Positions 34,425 through 45,205 of a DNA stretch of 64,000 nucleotides are shown one piece after another. A program made the translations under genes and the position numbers. The first letter of the stretch is position 1. Each line of letters starts with the position of its first letter. Source of the stretch: Notamacropus eugenii (taxonomy: Eukaryota > Chordata > Mammalia > Diprotodontia > Macropodidae); the NCBI RefSeq assembly GCF_028372415.1, contig NC_092877.1, positions 247,561,010 through 247,625,009 of the forward strand, written 5' to 3'. The notes below the pieces were generated by a model. The model saw only the letters and a program-made list of their open reading frames with translations. It had not been told where the DNA came from and did no database searches.

Positions 34425-35513
34425 TCATTCTTGTGTTTGAAAGTCAAATTTTCTTTTCAGCTCTGGTCTTTTCATCAAGAATGCTTGAAAATCCTCTATT
34501 TCATTGAAATACCATTTATTCCCCTGAAGTATTATACTCAGTTTTGCTGGATAGGTGATTCTTGGTTTTAGTCCTAGTTCCTTTGACTTCTGGAATATCC
34601 TATTCCATGCCCTTCGATCCCTTAATATAGAGGCTGCTAGATCTTGTGTTATCCTGATTGTATTTTCACAATACTTGAATTGTTTCTTTATAGCTGCTTG
34701 CAATATTTTCACCTTGACCTGGGAACTCTGGAATTTGGCCACAATGTTTCTAGGAGTTTCTCTTTTTGGATCTCTTTCAGGCGGTGTTCTGTGTATTCCT
34801 TGAATATGTATTTTGCCCTTTGGTTCTAGGATCTCAGGGCAGTTTTCCTTGATAATTTCATGAAAGATGATGTCTAGGCTCTTTTTTTGATCATGGCTTT
34901 CAGGTAGTCCCATAATTTTTAAATTGTCTCTCCTGCATCTATTTTCCAGGTCAGTTGTTTTTCCAATGAGATATTTCACATTATCTTCCATTTTTCCATT
35001 CTTTTGGTTTTGTTTTGTGATTTCTTGCTTTCTCATAAAGTCATTAGCCTCCATCTGTGCCATTCTAATTTTGAAAGAACTATTTTCTTCAGTGAGCTTT
35101 TGAATCTCCTTTTCCATTTGGCTAATTCTGCTTTTGAAAGCATTCTTCTCCTCATTGGCTTTTTGAACCTCTTTTGCCAATTGAGTTAGGCTAGTTTTCA
35201 AGGTGTTATTTTCTTCAACATTTTTTTGGGTCTCCTTTAGCAGGATGCTGACCTGCTGTTCATGCTTTGACTTCATGTCTCTCATTTCTCTTCCCAGCTT
35301 TTCCTCCACCTCTCTAACTTGATTTTCAAAATTCTTTTTGAGCTCTTCCATAGCCTGAGCCCATTGGGTGGGCTGGGACACAGAAACCTTTGCTTCTGTG
35401 TCTTTCCCTGATGGTAAGCATTGTTCTTCCTCATCAGAAAGGAAGGGAGGAAATGCCTGTTCACCAAGAAAGTAACCTTCTCTAGTCTTATTTCTTTTCC
35501 TTTTTCTGGGCAT
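34425..35513 (-). CDS. L1-type ORF1 protein, intact, 362 aa
   Basis: Encodes the L1 RNA-binding protein, a trimeric coiled-coil chaperone that coats its own RNA in cytoplasmic particles. The start MPRKRKRNK matches copy 1. Residues 1-50 are basic then acidic. 53-192 form a heptad coiled coil (LTQLAKEVQ, SQMEKEIQKLTEEN). About 193-290 form the RRM-like domain, with first strand NLKIMGLPE (197-205) and FQSSQVK (261-267). 291-362 form the C-terminal domain, with RITYPAKLS (318-326) and a DFQAFLMKRP end. No stop or frameshift occurs. By eye about five in six residues match copy 1, with no gaps. There is no partner ORF2, so movement would need RT from another L1. Expression is not shown. Confidence 0.85.
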   Translation of the reverse strand: MPRKRKRNKTREGYFLGEQAFPPFLSDEEEQCLPSGKDTEAKVSVSQPTQWAQAMEELKKNFENQVREVEEKLGREMRDMKSKHEQQVSILLKETQKNVEENNTLKTSLTQLAKEVQKANEEKNAFKSRISQMEKEIQKLTEENSSFKIRMAQMEANDFMRKQEITKQNQKNGKMEDNVKYLIGKTTDLENRCRRDNLKIMGLPESHDQKKSLDIIFHEIIKENCPEILEPKGKIHIQGIHRTPPERDPKRETPRNIVAKFQSSQVKVKILQAAIKKQFKYCENTIRITQDLAASILRDRRAWNRIFQKSKELGLKPRITYPAKLSIILQGNKWYFNEIEDFQAFLMKRPELKRKFDFQTQE

Positions 35514-36165
35514 TTTCCCAGCCAGTGACTTGACCTCTGAATATTCTCCTCACACCCACCTTGCCTCCTGATCCTCCCAGCCAGCATTTGAGGTCTGAGA
35601 TTCAAATGCTGCTTCCAGCCTCAGGGCTTTTGGAGGGGGCAGGGCTGCTATTCAGTGTGAGATTAAGTTCAGGTGCTCAGGTCAGGGCAGGGCCGCCTCT
35701 CAGGCTCAGTTCCCTCAGGGAGTTTATGCACAGACCTTCAACAATGGATCCAGGCTCCTGCCTGCTTGGGGAGACCTGGTCTGCTGCTGCCCCTCAGCTT
35801 CTGCCTCCCAAGGGAGCCCGAGCCATGGGGGCACCCCACTACCCCCTCGACCTGCCAAAGAGACTCTCTCACAGACCCCTGTCACCTGTGGGTGGAGGGA
35901 GTTGTGCGGCCCCTGGAGATCCCGTCCCTGAAGCCTGCTCGGATCTGTTTATCGTGGTGCTGCCGCCGCGGCAGGTCTGGGCTGGGCTCCGTGTCTGCAG
36001 CGCGATGGACCTTTTGCAAGAGGTTTGCAGGTCCCTCTGGAACAGAAATCTCCTTCGCTCTACTGTTCTGTGACCTCACTGCTCCAGAATTCCCCATGAG
36101 TTACTTTATACAGATGTTCTATGGGTTGTGGGTTCGGAGCTATGTGTATTTGTGTCTTTCTACTC

Positions 36166-36175
36166 CGCCATCTTG
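36166..36175 (-). promoter_or_regulatory. YY1-type motif at copy 2 5' end
   Basis: CGCCATCTTG (minus strand CAAGATGGCG), about 12 bases inside the element. Confidence 0.5.
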
Positions 36176-36202
36176 GCTCCGACTCCCCCATTGCACTTTC
36201 TT

Positions 36203-37920
36203 ACTAATCTCTCCTTCCTTCACAGTTTATTAAATCCATATTTACCAATTATATCAAAATTTTTGAGATTGTTTTCTCCGGATCTGAACATCCAAGACCC
36301 TTTCCTTTAAAATTCCTCAATGACTTTAGTTACTTTATTCTCCACAGCCTTTGTTCCCCCTCCTCAATCCTATTGCTATACTAGAGCAAGGAAACATACA
36401 TACTGACACTCTCATAAATAATCTCATCTCCTTATTCCTGTCGTTGCTCATTTCCCATTACTTACTCCTCTGTTTAACCATAGCTACACACAAACATGAT
36501 CTTATAATAGATCTTTCCATCACTCACATTGTTTCAGCTCCATTTTCATGAAGTTGGAAATCCACTTATTTTATTACAATCTCTTGTAATTTTACTCCTA
36601 CATATTCCCTGAAATTGAAAACTTTGTTCTTGTGCTTATTTCAGTTTCCAATATTTCTATTCCTGTGTTGTTGTTTTTTCCTCTTAGGCAATCGTCCCTG
36701 TAGTGTCTTCACTCTATTCCCTTCCCCATCCTGATGCCTCAGTAAACCATTTCAAATAAACGCTTGAGTTTTTCGCCCTTTAATCCTATCACTTAACATT
36801 GTTCTTGCCCTCTTAAACCCTAGCCTTGAATTATTCTGATCATATCCAGTTTTTACTTGTACAAATTTGTTTGTTGGACAAAGTTGGAGAAAATTATGAA
36901 AATGTGCTTACTAGGTCCGCTATAATTTTATGTTACATAAACTTAACTCAGCCTTTATTGAGACATTATATTTCAGATTTTCCAAATCGCTTCACCACCT
37001 TACCCTCTCCAGGAGATTTTCATACCTTTTTCATCTTTCTTCAAATCTCATAGCTTCCTTTTGTTGAGATTTTCCTTTATATTTCATTGAAAAAAGTTGA
37101 GGCCATTCTCAGAGAACTCCCACTTTTTCCCTACTCTTCAACTCGTACCATGCAAATGTCTTCTCTCTTCCTTTATTCCTATTTTACATGTTGATGTGAT
37201 GTTTCTTTTTATTAAGAAACATCACGTGAAAGCAATTCTACCATTTTTTCAAATGCAAATTTTCCTTTCTAATTTCCTTTCCCTCTCAGTAATTGCTAAT
37301 TACCACCAGTGTAATGGCTGCATTTCTACTGCTTACAAATTTCCTTATTTCTCCCTCAATTTCAAAGTATTCTCACAAGATTCAACAATCTCTACAAGCT
37401 TACATCTTACACCAGTATTTAGTTTGGTAATTAAGTTCTTTGAGAAGATCATAGAGTATAGACACCTCAGTTGCTTTTTTCGCAAATTCTTCTTAATTCT
37501 CCAAATACTTGGCATCCAATTTCATCATTCAATTGAAACTATACTCTCTCAAGTTGCAAATTTTCTCTTATTTTACAAATATAATGGCCTTTTTTTCAAT
37601 CCTCATCTTTCTTGGCTTCTCTGTAGCCTCTGACAGTGAAACATCCCCTTCTCTTTCATATTCTAGTCTCTTTAGGGTTTTTTAAATTTTTTATTTTTTG
37701 GGGGGGGGATTATCCTTTCCTGGTTCCCTTCATACATGTCTAAAACTTTTTCTCTGTCACCTTTCCTATGTCTTCACCAACATCATGAATTTTAATCATG
37801 GGTGCTCCCCAGTGTTTGGTAAAGGTCCTCTTTACCCTATAGTATTTGTCTTGGTGACTTTATCAGCCATTCCTCCTTTTCCTGTGTCCTGATACTTTAT
37901 CCCACTACCTGGATAAACCC
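36203..37920 (+). mobile_element. Pyrimidine-rich segment with L2 reverse-transcriptase remnant
   Basis: The recognisable L2 RT part is in the frame 37097-37633: FEKIIEYRHL, then LQILGIQFHHSIETILSQV, which parallels the L2 block LQSGFRPHHSTETALTKV. It continues with NGLFF and, after a frameshift, VASDSETSPSL and a GCSPVFGKGPL block corresponding to the conserved GVPQGSVLGPLLF. Before about 37000 the assignment to L2 is uncertain. Ancient and inactive. Confidence 0.6.
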
Positions 37921-38244
37921 TAGAATCCATTTTCTTTAGCTTCCTTGTTGTTGCTTGTTCATTTTTCTTTCCTTCTTTTGATTCTAAGAGAAATTATTTA
38001 TTTTCCAAAGAAGCTTAATAGGCATACTAGAAACCCGTAAGTGATGATTCAACGTTATTGTGAATTCAGAAACTGATATTTAGGAGTTATTGGAAGAGAT
38101 ACAAACTGTAAATTAGGAAGTTGTTTCACAGGTAGGATATTGAAAAGTAGGCACATTGAGATGAAGAGTATGAAAAGGTGGAGTAATTTAAAATCATATT
38201 AGGAAAATATTTCTACCTTTCTTTCCTTCATTTTTATTTCATTT
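37921..38244. other. Unassigned DNA
   Basis: No feature recognised. Confidence 0.5.
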
Positions 38245-38721
38245 TCTTTTCTCTTTTTTATTTTATTTTTTCCAATTACATGCAATGATAGTTTTCAATA
38301 TTCATTATTGCAAGATTTTGAGTTCCAAGTTTTCTTCCTTCTCTTCCACCTCCCCAAGGTAGAAGGTCATCTGACACAACTTATACATATAAATCATGCT
38401 ATAAAGATTTCTATATTAGTCATGTTATAAAAAAAAAATCAAAACATAAGGGGAAAATTACAAGAATGAAAAAATTAAAATTATGGGATTTGTTCTTCAT
38501 TCAGACTCTGTATTTCTTTCTCTGGATGTGGCTAGCATTGTCTATTGTAAGTGTTTTGTAATTGTCTTAGATCATTGTTGCTGAGAAGAATTAAGTCTAT
38601 CAAAGTCAATCATTGCACAATGTCCCCATTACTGTATTTAATGTTCACCTGTTTCTGCTCACTGCACTCAAAATCAGTTTATATAAGTCTTTTCAGGTTT
38701 TCCTGAAATCTGCCTGATTAA
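38245..38721 (-). mobile_element. Old L1 (minus) 3' UTR, left half of a split element
   Basis: T-rich start then the marsupial L1 3' UTR in reverse (TTCATTCAGACTCTG..., CTGTTTCTGCTCACTGCACTCA..., GTCTTTTCAGGTTTTCCTGAAATCTGCCTG). The reading continues at 41811 after HAL1-type copy 3. Confidence 0.65.
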
Positions 38722-39629
38722 GGGGTTAGAGCCAAGGTAGCAGAGTAGAAACAGAGTTCTGCTTGAACTCTCCCCCAAAACCCCACAAAATACCTGCAAA
38801 AAATGACTCTAAACAAATTCTAGAGCAGTAGAAGCCACAAAGTAACTGAGTGAAACAGGTTTCCATTCCAAGACAATCTTTAAGGCTGATAGGAAGGGTC
38901 TATTACACTGTGCTCAGAGCAAAGCACAGATCAGCACGGACTGGGACAGCACAGACAGGACTGGAGTAAGACTCAGAGCACTGAATCATTAGTAGCTGAG
39001 GTAGTTTCCAAAATTCTCAACCCCAAAACGCCAAAGACAGTTTCACAGTACAGTGGGAAAGCTCTCTAAGTGAGGAAGGAACGTGATCCAGCCCTTGCCC
39101 CCCGCCCAGACACAGGGCAGTGGCAGCCATTGCTTCTGAAGCTTGAATTTTCATCCTTCAGATGGTAGGGGAATCAAGCTGCTGATCTAAGTCTCAATCC
39201 TGGGTGGTGGTTCTGGTGCAAGGAAGACCACTAGCATGCCAGAGGTGGTTGCAGTTGTGGAGAGAGAATCCTACTCACAATTCCATGGCAGAAAAGAGTG
39301 CTTGTGTTTGTTCACAGACAAGAGAGCAGGCCATGAGAGGAGTAAACGCCTTTCCTTTGAATGCACCACTGTGGAAGAACCGAGAATTTAAAGGAACCCA
39401 GAGATATCTCTCTAAACAGTTGCAAAACAAACCCCTGAAAGTTGGGTCAGCACACTCTTCACTTAACAAACAGCTCAAAAGTCAAGTACTTGGTTGGGAA
39501 AATGACCAAACAGTGGGAAAATAAGACTCTGGAATGCTACTTTCTTAGCAAAAAAGGATTTCCTTACGTCCATAGGAACAAGTATGATCAAAACACAAAC
39601 CACAGCAACATGAAAGCATAGAAGCAGAA

Positions 39630-40602
39630 GAAGACAAAAAGGTCAAGGCTCCTATAATGAAGGCCTCCAAAAAAAAAAAAAATGAAATGGTCTCATGAAA
39701 TGAAAGAGCTCCAAAAAATCAACTAAGAGAAGTAGAGGAAAACTTGGGAAGAGAAATGAGAGCAACACAAAAATATTGTGGGGAACAAGTCAATAATTTG
39801 CTAAATGAAACCAAAAACAATGCTGAACAATATAACACCTTTAAAAATAGACTGATTCAAATAGCAAAAGAGGTCCAAAAAGTCAATGAAAGCAATGCCT
39901 TGAAAAACAGAATGGGCCAAATGGAAAAGGAGGTCCAAAAGCTCACTGAAAATACTAATTCCTTAAAAATTAGAATGGAAAAAATGGAAGGTTATGACTT
40001 TTTGATAAAGTAAGTGGAAAGCAAAACCAAAAGAATGAAAAAAATAGAAGATAATGTGAAATATCTCATTGAATATACCAATGACCTTGAAAATATATTG
40101 AGGAGGCATAATTCAAAAACTGTTGGTGTACATAAAAATCATGGTCAAAAATAGTGCCTAAACATCATCTTTCAAGAAATCATCAATGGAAACTGCCCTG
40201 ATATTTTAGAACCAGAGGGTAAGATAGAAATGGAGATAATCCACTAATAACCTCCTGAAAGAGATTACAAAAGGAAACTCCTGGAAATTTTGTAGCTGAA
40301 TTCCAGAGTTCCAATTTAAAGGAGAAAATATTACAATCCACCAGAAAGCAACAGTTTAATAATTATGGAAATACAATCAGAATAACATAGAATTTAACAG
40401 CTTCTACACTAGGAGCTAGGAGGGCTTGAAATATAATATTCCAGAGGTGAAAGGAGGTAGGACTAAAACCAATAGTCACCTACCCTGAAAGACTGAATAT
40501 AATACTTCATGAAAAATCTGGAATTTCAATGAAATAGAGTACTTCCAAACATTCATCTTGAAAAGACCAGAGCTGAATAGAAAATTTGGCTTTCAAACAT
40601 GA
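39630..40602 (+). pseudogene. ORF1 pseudogene of HAL1-type copy 3
   Basis: The coiled-coil part is open at 39744-40013 (GREMRATQKYCGEQ, MGQMEKEVQKLTENTNSLK). Then stops and frameshifts interrupt EDNVKYLIEYTNDLEN, the RRM start and the C-terminal domain ending with KRPELNRKFGFQT near 40600. Confidence 0.75.
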
Positions 40603-40739
40603 GAGTTAAGAGAAACAGGAAAGATAAACAGGAAAGAGAAGCCATAAGAGACTCATTAAAGTGTCACTGTTTAGATTTCTACATGGAAAGATGAAATTTA
40701 TAACTCCTGAAGCCTTTTTCAGTATTAGGGGAGTTAGAG

Positions 40740-40980
40740 AGAATACACACACACTCACACATATATGTACATGTACACATACATGCATACACATACACAT
40801 GCTTATATATAAAGATATATACACATACATGTGTTTGAATATATGTGTATGTGCATGTACATTTATGTGTGTATGTGTGTGTGTGCATATATACATATGT
40901 ATACATATACACAGAGAGAGAGAGAGAGACCGACAGAGACAGAGAGACAGAGAGACCGACAGAGACAGACAGAGTCAGAT
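40740..40980. repeat. Expanded CA/TG/GA repeat in copy 3 3' UTR
   Basis: About 240 bp of ACAC, ATACATGTAC, GTGTGT, GAGAGA and GACAGA units where copies 1 and 2 have about 55 bp. Confidence 0.85.
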
Positions 40981-41810
40981 GGCACAGGATGAGCTGAATA
41001 TGAAGGGAGGATACTTAAAAATTAAAATTAACTTTTGAGAGGGATGCATTAGGAGAAAGAGAAAGGGAGAAGTAGAAAGTAGTAAATCATCTCACATAAA
41101 AGAGGCAAGAAAGAGCTTTTAAATTGGAGGGGGAAAAGGGAGAAGTGAGAGGGAATAAGTGAGCCTTACTCTTATCAGATTTGGTTTAAGGAGGGAATAA
41201 CACACTCAATTGGGTGTGGAATTCTTTCTTTCCCTGCAGAAAGGCAGGTAGAAATGGTATAGGACAGGGAAGATAATAGAAGGCAAGGCAGATTAGGAGA
41301 AGGCGTAATCAGAAGGAAACACAATTTTAGGAGCTCCTCAAGTTAGAAAACAGAATGCAGTGCAGGACAGCAACAATAGAAATGTCTTTATTCTTTCACA
41401 AAGTGACTGTTATGGAAGTGTTTTGCATCGCTGCGCATGCATGACCTATATCAAAATTCTTATGTTCTCAAAGAAAGTGGGTGGGGTGAGAGGAACAGAG
41501 AGAACATGTAACTCAAAGCTTTAAAAATGTTTTGTAAATTTTTTTTTTGCTTGCAAATGGGAAATGACATGTACAGACAATAGGGTATAGACATCTATCT
41601 CTCCCTGCAGGAAAATAGAGCGGATAGTGTTTGTTGAAGGGGAATTGATAGAAGGGAGGGCACATTGAAGGAAGGGGTGTTTGGAATACTTGCTGTCCTG
41701 GTGTGAGGGAGGGGAGAGATGGGGAGAAACTTTGAAATTCTAAATCTTGTGGAAGTGATTGTTGATAACTAAAAATAAATAAATTATTTAAAAAGACAAA
41801 ATAAGGTAAA

Positions 41811-42165
41811 TCTTACTGATAATTATTTTTTATAGCAATTCCATGACATTCATACACTGCAACTTGTTCAGCTATCAACCAAATTATGGGCATCAACTCA
41901 GTTTCTAATTCTTTGACACCACAAAATGAGCTAATATAAATATTTTTCCACTTGAAGGTCCTTTTCTCTTTTTATGATCTCATTGGGATAAATGGCCTTG
42001 TAAGGACATCACTGGATCAAAGGTATCAAAAGGATCAAAGGATTTAAGGATATGCACAGTGTGGTTGACCTTTTCACATAGTTCCAAATTACTATCGAAA
42101 ATGATCGTATCAGTTCACAACTATCAGAGCATCTCTCTAAGAGCTGATCCTCATCTAGTCATGGT
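41811..42165 (-). mobile_element. Old L1 (minus) ORF2 C-terminus, right half of split element
   Basis: Reverse of the ORF2 end: CATTCATACACTGCAACTTGTTCAGC, TATGGGCATCAACTCAGTTTCTAATTCTTTG, ATGATCTCATTGGGATA, GGATATGCACAGTGTGGTTGACC. These are the next blocks expected after the 3' UTR at 38245-38721. Confidence 0.7.
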
Positions 42166-42405
42166 CTTCTAGACATGATCTGCACTGGACTGTACTTCCC
42201 TTTGACCCAAGGGAGACTGACCTTTCCTCAAGTCCTTCTAAATTATCTGAAAATAGAAAATTCTTTTCCTCCATTGCTTTGTAAGTTCTATCTCTCCAGA
42301 ATCCTTTTAGAGACTTGATTTAACATTGTTTCTGAGGGAAACTGGGAAAAGTTCAGGCAACTTTATGGCTTCTTTTTGACATCTTGTCTCTACCCCCATT
42401 GTTTC
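42166..42405. other. Unassigned DNA
   Basis: No feature recognised. Confidence 0.45.
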
Positions 42406-42595
42406 TCTTTCTTACAAAATACCTCATAGTCCAATTCTGAGCAAATTCACTTGCTGTTCCCCATTTCGGGAACACTCTTAGTGTTCATCTTTGTGTCATA
42501 GGTTCCTCCTTCTTTCAAGTTTCAATAAAATTCCCACCCTCTTCAAGAACCTTTTTCTAATCTTTCTTAATCACATAGAAGTTGTAATAGAGGGA
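42406..42595 (+). repeat. L2/CR1-type fragment
   Basis: CTTGCTGTTCCCCATTTCGGGAACACTC ... CTTTCAAGTTTCAATAAAATTCCCACC ... AAGAACCTTTTTCTAATC follows the L2 3' region in order. Confidence 0.55.
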
Positions 42596-43165
42596 AAGGA
42601 GGAAGAAAGGAAGGTGATTTAAATAAATGAAACAAATAATGTGAATAGGAGATGTAAAAGTGGAAGCAATGGATGCATGGATAGCTTTTCCCCCTCCTTA
42701 AGAGATTAACTGTTGAATAAAGCAGAGAAAGACCGTGATAGCTTGATTCATAGAGTTAAATGAAATATTTACTAAAGATGATCTGTAGCTAGGCAAAAAG
42801 AAAAAGAAAATAAAGGAAGATTTAAAATCAGGTACCAAAAATGAAAGATAGAAGAGGAAAATCCCCATCAAAATTGAAGTTAATAGAAACAGGTAACAAT
42901 TAAAGGTACTTCTCCCTCTAAGACAAAAAAAACAGGAGAAGCAAGTGCAATATGATGCTGGAAACCATGCAACAAATATGCATCAGAGACAAAATTTAGC
43001 AACAGGACTTCTTCCAAGTCTAATATTCTATATAGTAAGGTGAACAACTGCTTGGAAACTGGTACAGCTAGCTTTACCAACTAAGGCTTTATACAGGAAT
43101 TAAAACAAATTTCTATGACTTGCCCTCAAATAAGAACTACTCACATATTAAAATTATATCATATT
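42596..43165. other. Unassigned DNA
   Basis: No feature recognised. Confidence 0.45.
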
Positions 43166-43390
43166 TATGTAGCAGTTTACAATTTACATGGCACACTTTG
43201 CAATAATTTTGTGTGGCAAGTAATATAAACATTAATAATTCCACTTTTCAGATGAGAAAGCTGAAACTAAGATAGGTTAAATAACTTGTTCAAGGTCACA
43301 TGTCTTGTAATTACAGATTATAATTTGAATTCAGGTACTGACTCTAACTTTGATATCTTTTCTCTCCAGCTCCACTCTTCCATAGAGGAG
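43166..43390 (-). repeat. MIR SINE (reverse)
   Basis: CCACTTTTCAGATGAGAAAGCTGAAACTAAGATAGGTTAAATAACTTGTTCAAGGTCACATG is the MIR core in reverse orientation. Confidence 0.75.
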
Positions 43391-44725
43391 TATAAATGGA
43401 ATATTTCTAATTTTTTAAGTCAACAGGGGATTCAAATAGACACACATATGTAGATACAGGTATGTGTACATATATAGATATATCTTGTATATATGTTTCA
43501 CAACCATTTCATCTTTTAATTATAAAGTACTTTTAACTATGTAATTGCAAAAGGAACAGCTCTTAGAAAGTATGATTAACACTATTTTACACATATAAAT
43601 CTGGAAAAAAATCACTTTCTCTAGCAGGTCATTCAAATTTAAAGCATTAGTTTGCTTTATTCTTACAAATATTTTAATTAAGTTACAAATCACCAAATTT
43701 TTATTTCAGTTTTGTTATACATTTTAGAGCAACTACCACTTCAAAATACTTAATTTTTCCCCAGAAGTTTGTCAAATTTGTAGCACCCATGATAATGTCT
43801 TGACTGTAGCATTTGTCACCATAAGAGCATGCATGATATGTCTATTTTGTGTTGTATCCAAGGAAGGTTCAATTGCATGCAGTAGTATAATTTGTTAAAA
43901 GGTGCTCCTCAAGGCAAACATTCTTTAATAAATTGCCTTATTTTTTAGTTTTTGAACACAAAATAGTCTGTTTTTCATGCACAAAGATGTCCGTCCTTAT
44001 ATATCATAGGTAAAAAGTCCAGTCACACACGTTTTGTACGTGCTTAATTGTTCTGCTAAGGTGAACTTCATCAGTCACTCAATTTTTTCAAAATGATTTT
44101 TTATGAATGACAGTCCAGAGTGGGGTCTTGCCTGACATATTTGTACAATGTTCCACACCAGCTTATTAGGAGTGATTGTGCAATCCAAATGACATTCAAT
44201 GTGTTAATAAAGAGAACTGCACTAATCAAATATATATTTGTATAGGTCTACATATTAGGAATGCATAGAACGAATCAATGGATGAATGAATGAATAAATG
44301 AATGATTTAAAATGCATTTATGAAATGGTTACAATATGGCCAGGGTTATGAAAGGGAAGTGAGAGAAGAGAGGAAAGCAATATGATATGAAGTTAGTCAG
44401 GAAGCCACATGCAGTGCCTGTCAGGTTAGGTATGACAAATTTACCAATCAGAAACTGGAGTGTAGAGGGCAGGAAAATTACATAGACATATCTGGGTAAA
44501 TATTTTATAAAAAAAAGAATTATGCTGTGAACAGAAATATAAGATCTTTCTTAGGTGTTAATTATCTGATGAAGACAAAATAATAATAACTGACATGCAT
44601 AAAAACTTTTAAAGTTAGTGTGTGAAAATATATATTTGAACATGTATGTATACATATACATGTTTTATATATATATATATGCACACATAACATATACATA
44701 CGCATACATATACACACATATGGAC
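43391..44725. other. Unassigned AT-rich DNA
   Basis: Holds short AATG (44280-44305) and ATATAC (44640-44715) low-complexity patches; otherwise nothing recognised. Confidence 0.45.
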
Positions 44726-44727
44726 TA

Positions 44728-44960
44728 GTAAGTTCATGAACTGCACAAAGCACCAGTGCTGGAGTCAGCTGGAACTATTTTCAAATGTGGTCACAGACAC
44801 TTGCTAATTGGGTGATTCTGGGCACGTCCCTTAACCTTGTTTACTTCAGTTCTTCATCTGTAAAATTAGGTGAAGTAAATCACAAACCATCCCAGTAACT
44901 TTGCCAAGTAAACTTCAAATGGGGTCATAAAGAATCAGATAAGATTGAAGTGGTTCCATA
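44728..44960 (+). mobile_element. Marsupial-type SINE
   Basis: CAAAGCACCAGTGCTGGAGTCAGCTGG, TTCAGTTCTTCATCTGTAAAATTAGG and the tail CCAGTAACTTTGCCAAGTAAACTTCAAATGGGGTCATAAAGAATCAGA are in SINE order. Confidence 0.75.
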
Positions 44961-45059
44961 GAAACAGTATGTGTGTGGGTGTCTATACATATGTACATAC
45001 CAATATGTGTATATGTACATAAATATAAACACCTACACACCTTGGAGGAGTCTTACAAG

Positions 45060-45205
45060 AACCAGGTGAAGTAAATGATAGTAGATACTCTATAGATAAA
45101 GAAATTGAGGCAGAGAAAATTTAAGTGGCATGGAGAGGGTCACACAGCTAGTAAATGCTTGAGGTAGGATTCAACGTCAGTTCCTTACGTGAACAGTTCT
45201 CTCTG
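45060..45205 (-). repeat. SINE/MIR fragment (reverse)
   Basis: TAGATAAAGAAATTGAGGCAGAGAAAATTTAAGTGGC...GGGTCACACAGCTAGTAAATGCTTGAGGTAGGATTCAA. Confidence 0.7.

Larger units (their letters stand above)
33418..36187 (-). mobile_element. HAL1-type element, copy 2 (complete, intact ORF1)
   Basis: A 2,770-bp element on the minus strand bounded by a perfect 15-bp TSD. 5' end GGAGTCGGAGCCAAGATGGCGGAGTAG at 36187, 5' leader of 674 bp, intact ORF1 at 35513-34425, 3' UTR of about 1 kb, T-run (A-tail) at 33418. ORF2 is absent. The intact frame, the full 5' end and the uneroded TSD make it the youngest retrotransposon insertion visible here. It sits in DNA that includes an L2 remnant. Confidence 0.92.
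38722..41800 (+). mobile_element. HAL1-type element, copy 3 (decayed)
   Basis: 5' end GGGGTTAGAGCCAAGGTAGCAGAGTAG, leader to about 39600, degraded ORF1 at about 39630-40600, 3' UTR with an expanded CA/GA tract (40740-40980), and tail AAATAAATAAATTATTTAAAAAG ending near 41800. ORF2 is absent, as in copies 1 and 2. Its boundaries fall inside an older minus-strand L1. A clean TSD is not visible (CTGATTAA versus CTGATAATT at best). Confidence 0.75.

Noticed and set aside
35561..36233. Two plus-strand open frames of 170 and 186 codons
   Set aside because: Antisense to the GC-rich 5' leader of HAL1-type copy 2; no domain, and the leader of copy 1 does not keep them.
39204..39524. 106-codon open frame
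   Set aside because: Falls in the 5' leader of HAL1-type copy 3, upstream of the recognisable ORF1.
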